Part shown: positions 13,424 to 13,659 of the stretch, in pieces | Numbering within the stretch: the stretch's first letter is position 1 | Layout of the letters: every line of letters begins with the position of its first letter | NCBI GenBank assembly: GCA_041623895.1 | Contig: JBFJVZ010000190.1 | Span: 1-13,659 of the forward strand | Reading direction: 5' to 3' | DNA from: JBFJVZ01 sp041623895 | GTDB taxonomy: Bacteria > Planctomycetota > Planctomycetia > Pirellulales > Pirellulaceae | Length of the DNA stretch: 13,659 nt | Notes under the pieces: generated by a model | Databases searched by the model: none | What the model saw: only the letters and a program-made list of their open reading frames with translations | What the model was told of the DNA's origin: nothing | Made by a program: the position numbers and the translations under genes

Positions 13424-13659
13424 AAGTCGACCAGCGAACATCTTTGCCGCGTGTGGCGGTGATTGGCTGCGGCGCCGCGGCTCGAGAATTCTGTCTACCG
13501 GTGTTGACGAAATTCTCTGACTTCCGCCGCTCAATTGTTGTCGTTGACAAAGTCGCCTCTCAGGCTGCATCGGTGGCGACAGAATTTGGCATCGAAAACC
13601 ATTGCACGGACTTCGACCGTTTGCCGTTTGCAGTGGATGCCGCCATCGTCACCACGCCG
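13420..13659 (+). CDS. Gfo/Idh/MocA family oxidoreductase, 3'-truncated by the window edge
   Basis: Only the first 80 codons are present, still open at the last base. The protein begins with a short polar stretch, then RVAVIGCGAAAREFCLPVL, a Rossmann dinucleotide-binding fingerprint (Gly16-Cys17-Gly18-Ala19-x-Ala21). The second strand ends in an acidic residue (IVVVDKV), followed by AVDAAIVTTP, the strand-4 pattern of the Gfo/Idh/MocA family. These enzymes reduce, oxidise or epimerise sugars and nucleotide sugars with NAD(P). In this context it could supply or modify a sugar for the exopolysaccharide. GGAG six bases upstream supports ATG 13420. It is separated from the sulfotransferase by 37 bases containing a mini-cistron with ATGA overlaps at both ends. 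The C-terminal catalytic domain is outside the window, so the substrate cannot be guessed. Confidence 0.8.
   Translation, partial: MKVDQRTSLPRVAVIGCGAAAREFCLPVLTKFSDFRRSIVVVDKVASQAASVATEFGIENHCTDFDRLPFAVDAAIVTTP

Overview
This window looks like a chromosomal segment from a planctomycete, probably of the Pirellulales/Rhodopirellula type. The basis is moderate GC, many starts without a Shine-Dalgarno sequence, a stand-alone RibD reductase beside RibA, a large cytoplasmic WD40 protein, and several sulfotransferases in a polysaccharide locus. This assignment is inference; no rRNA or other marker gene is present. All supported genes lie on the + strand. I saw no tRNA, rRNA, CRISPR array or insertion sequence.

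Layout. (1) 2-1360: two riboflavin genes, the 3' end of ribA or ribBA and a stand-alone RibD-type reductase. (2) 1395-4845: a protein of about 500 residues that I do not recognise, then a WD40 protein whose 14 blades fit two seven-bladed propellers. (3) 4928-5662: a sulfotransferase of NodH/Stf0 character. (4) 5663-5910: a non-coding gap holding the best promoter candidate in the window (TTGGCA-17-TATAGT). (5) 5911-13382: a Wzx/Wzy-type exopolysaccharide block consisting of a Wzz/BY-kinase fusion, a 201-base gap, a WcaI-like GT4 glycosyltransferase, an ExoL-like glycosyltransferase, an O-antigen polymerase/ligase (Wzy) membrane protein and a second sulfotransferase. (6) 13420-end: the start of a Gfo/Idh/MocA oxidoreductase, cut by the window edge.

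How the genes may work together. The glycosyltransferases would build a lipid-linked repeat unit, the Wzy protein would polymerise it, and the Wzz-type protein would set chain length. One or both sulfotransferases would sulfate the sugar, or a carrier or precursor. The oxidoreductase may make or modify a nucleotide sugar. A flippase, an initiating phosphoglycosyltransferase and an outer-membrane exporter are not in the window and would have to lie elsewhere.

The most unusual points are the following. The BY-kinase domain has lost its Walker A lysine (Ala567), carries Gln-rich sequence in place of the usual Arg/Pro after Walker A', and has no C-terminal tyrosine cluster, so it is probably a pseudokinase. 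The unknown protein, double propeller and NodH-like sulfotransferase form an uncharacterised module just upstream of the polysaccharide genes. A 14-codon mini-cistron links the second sulfotransferase to the oxidoreductase through ATGA overlaps at both ends.
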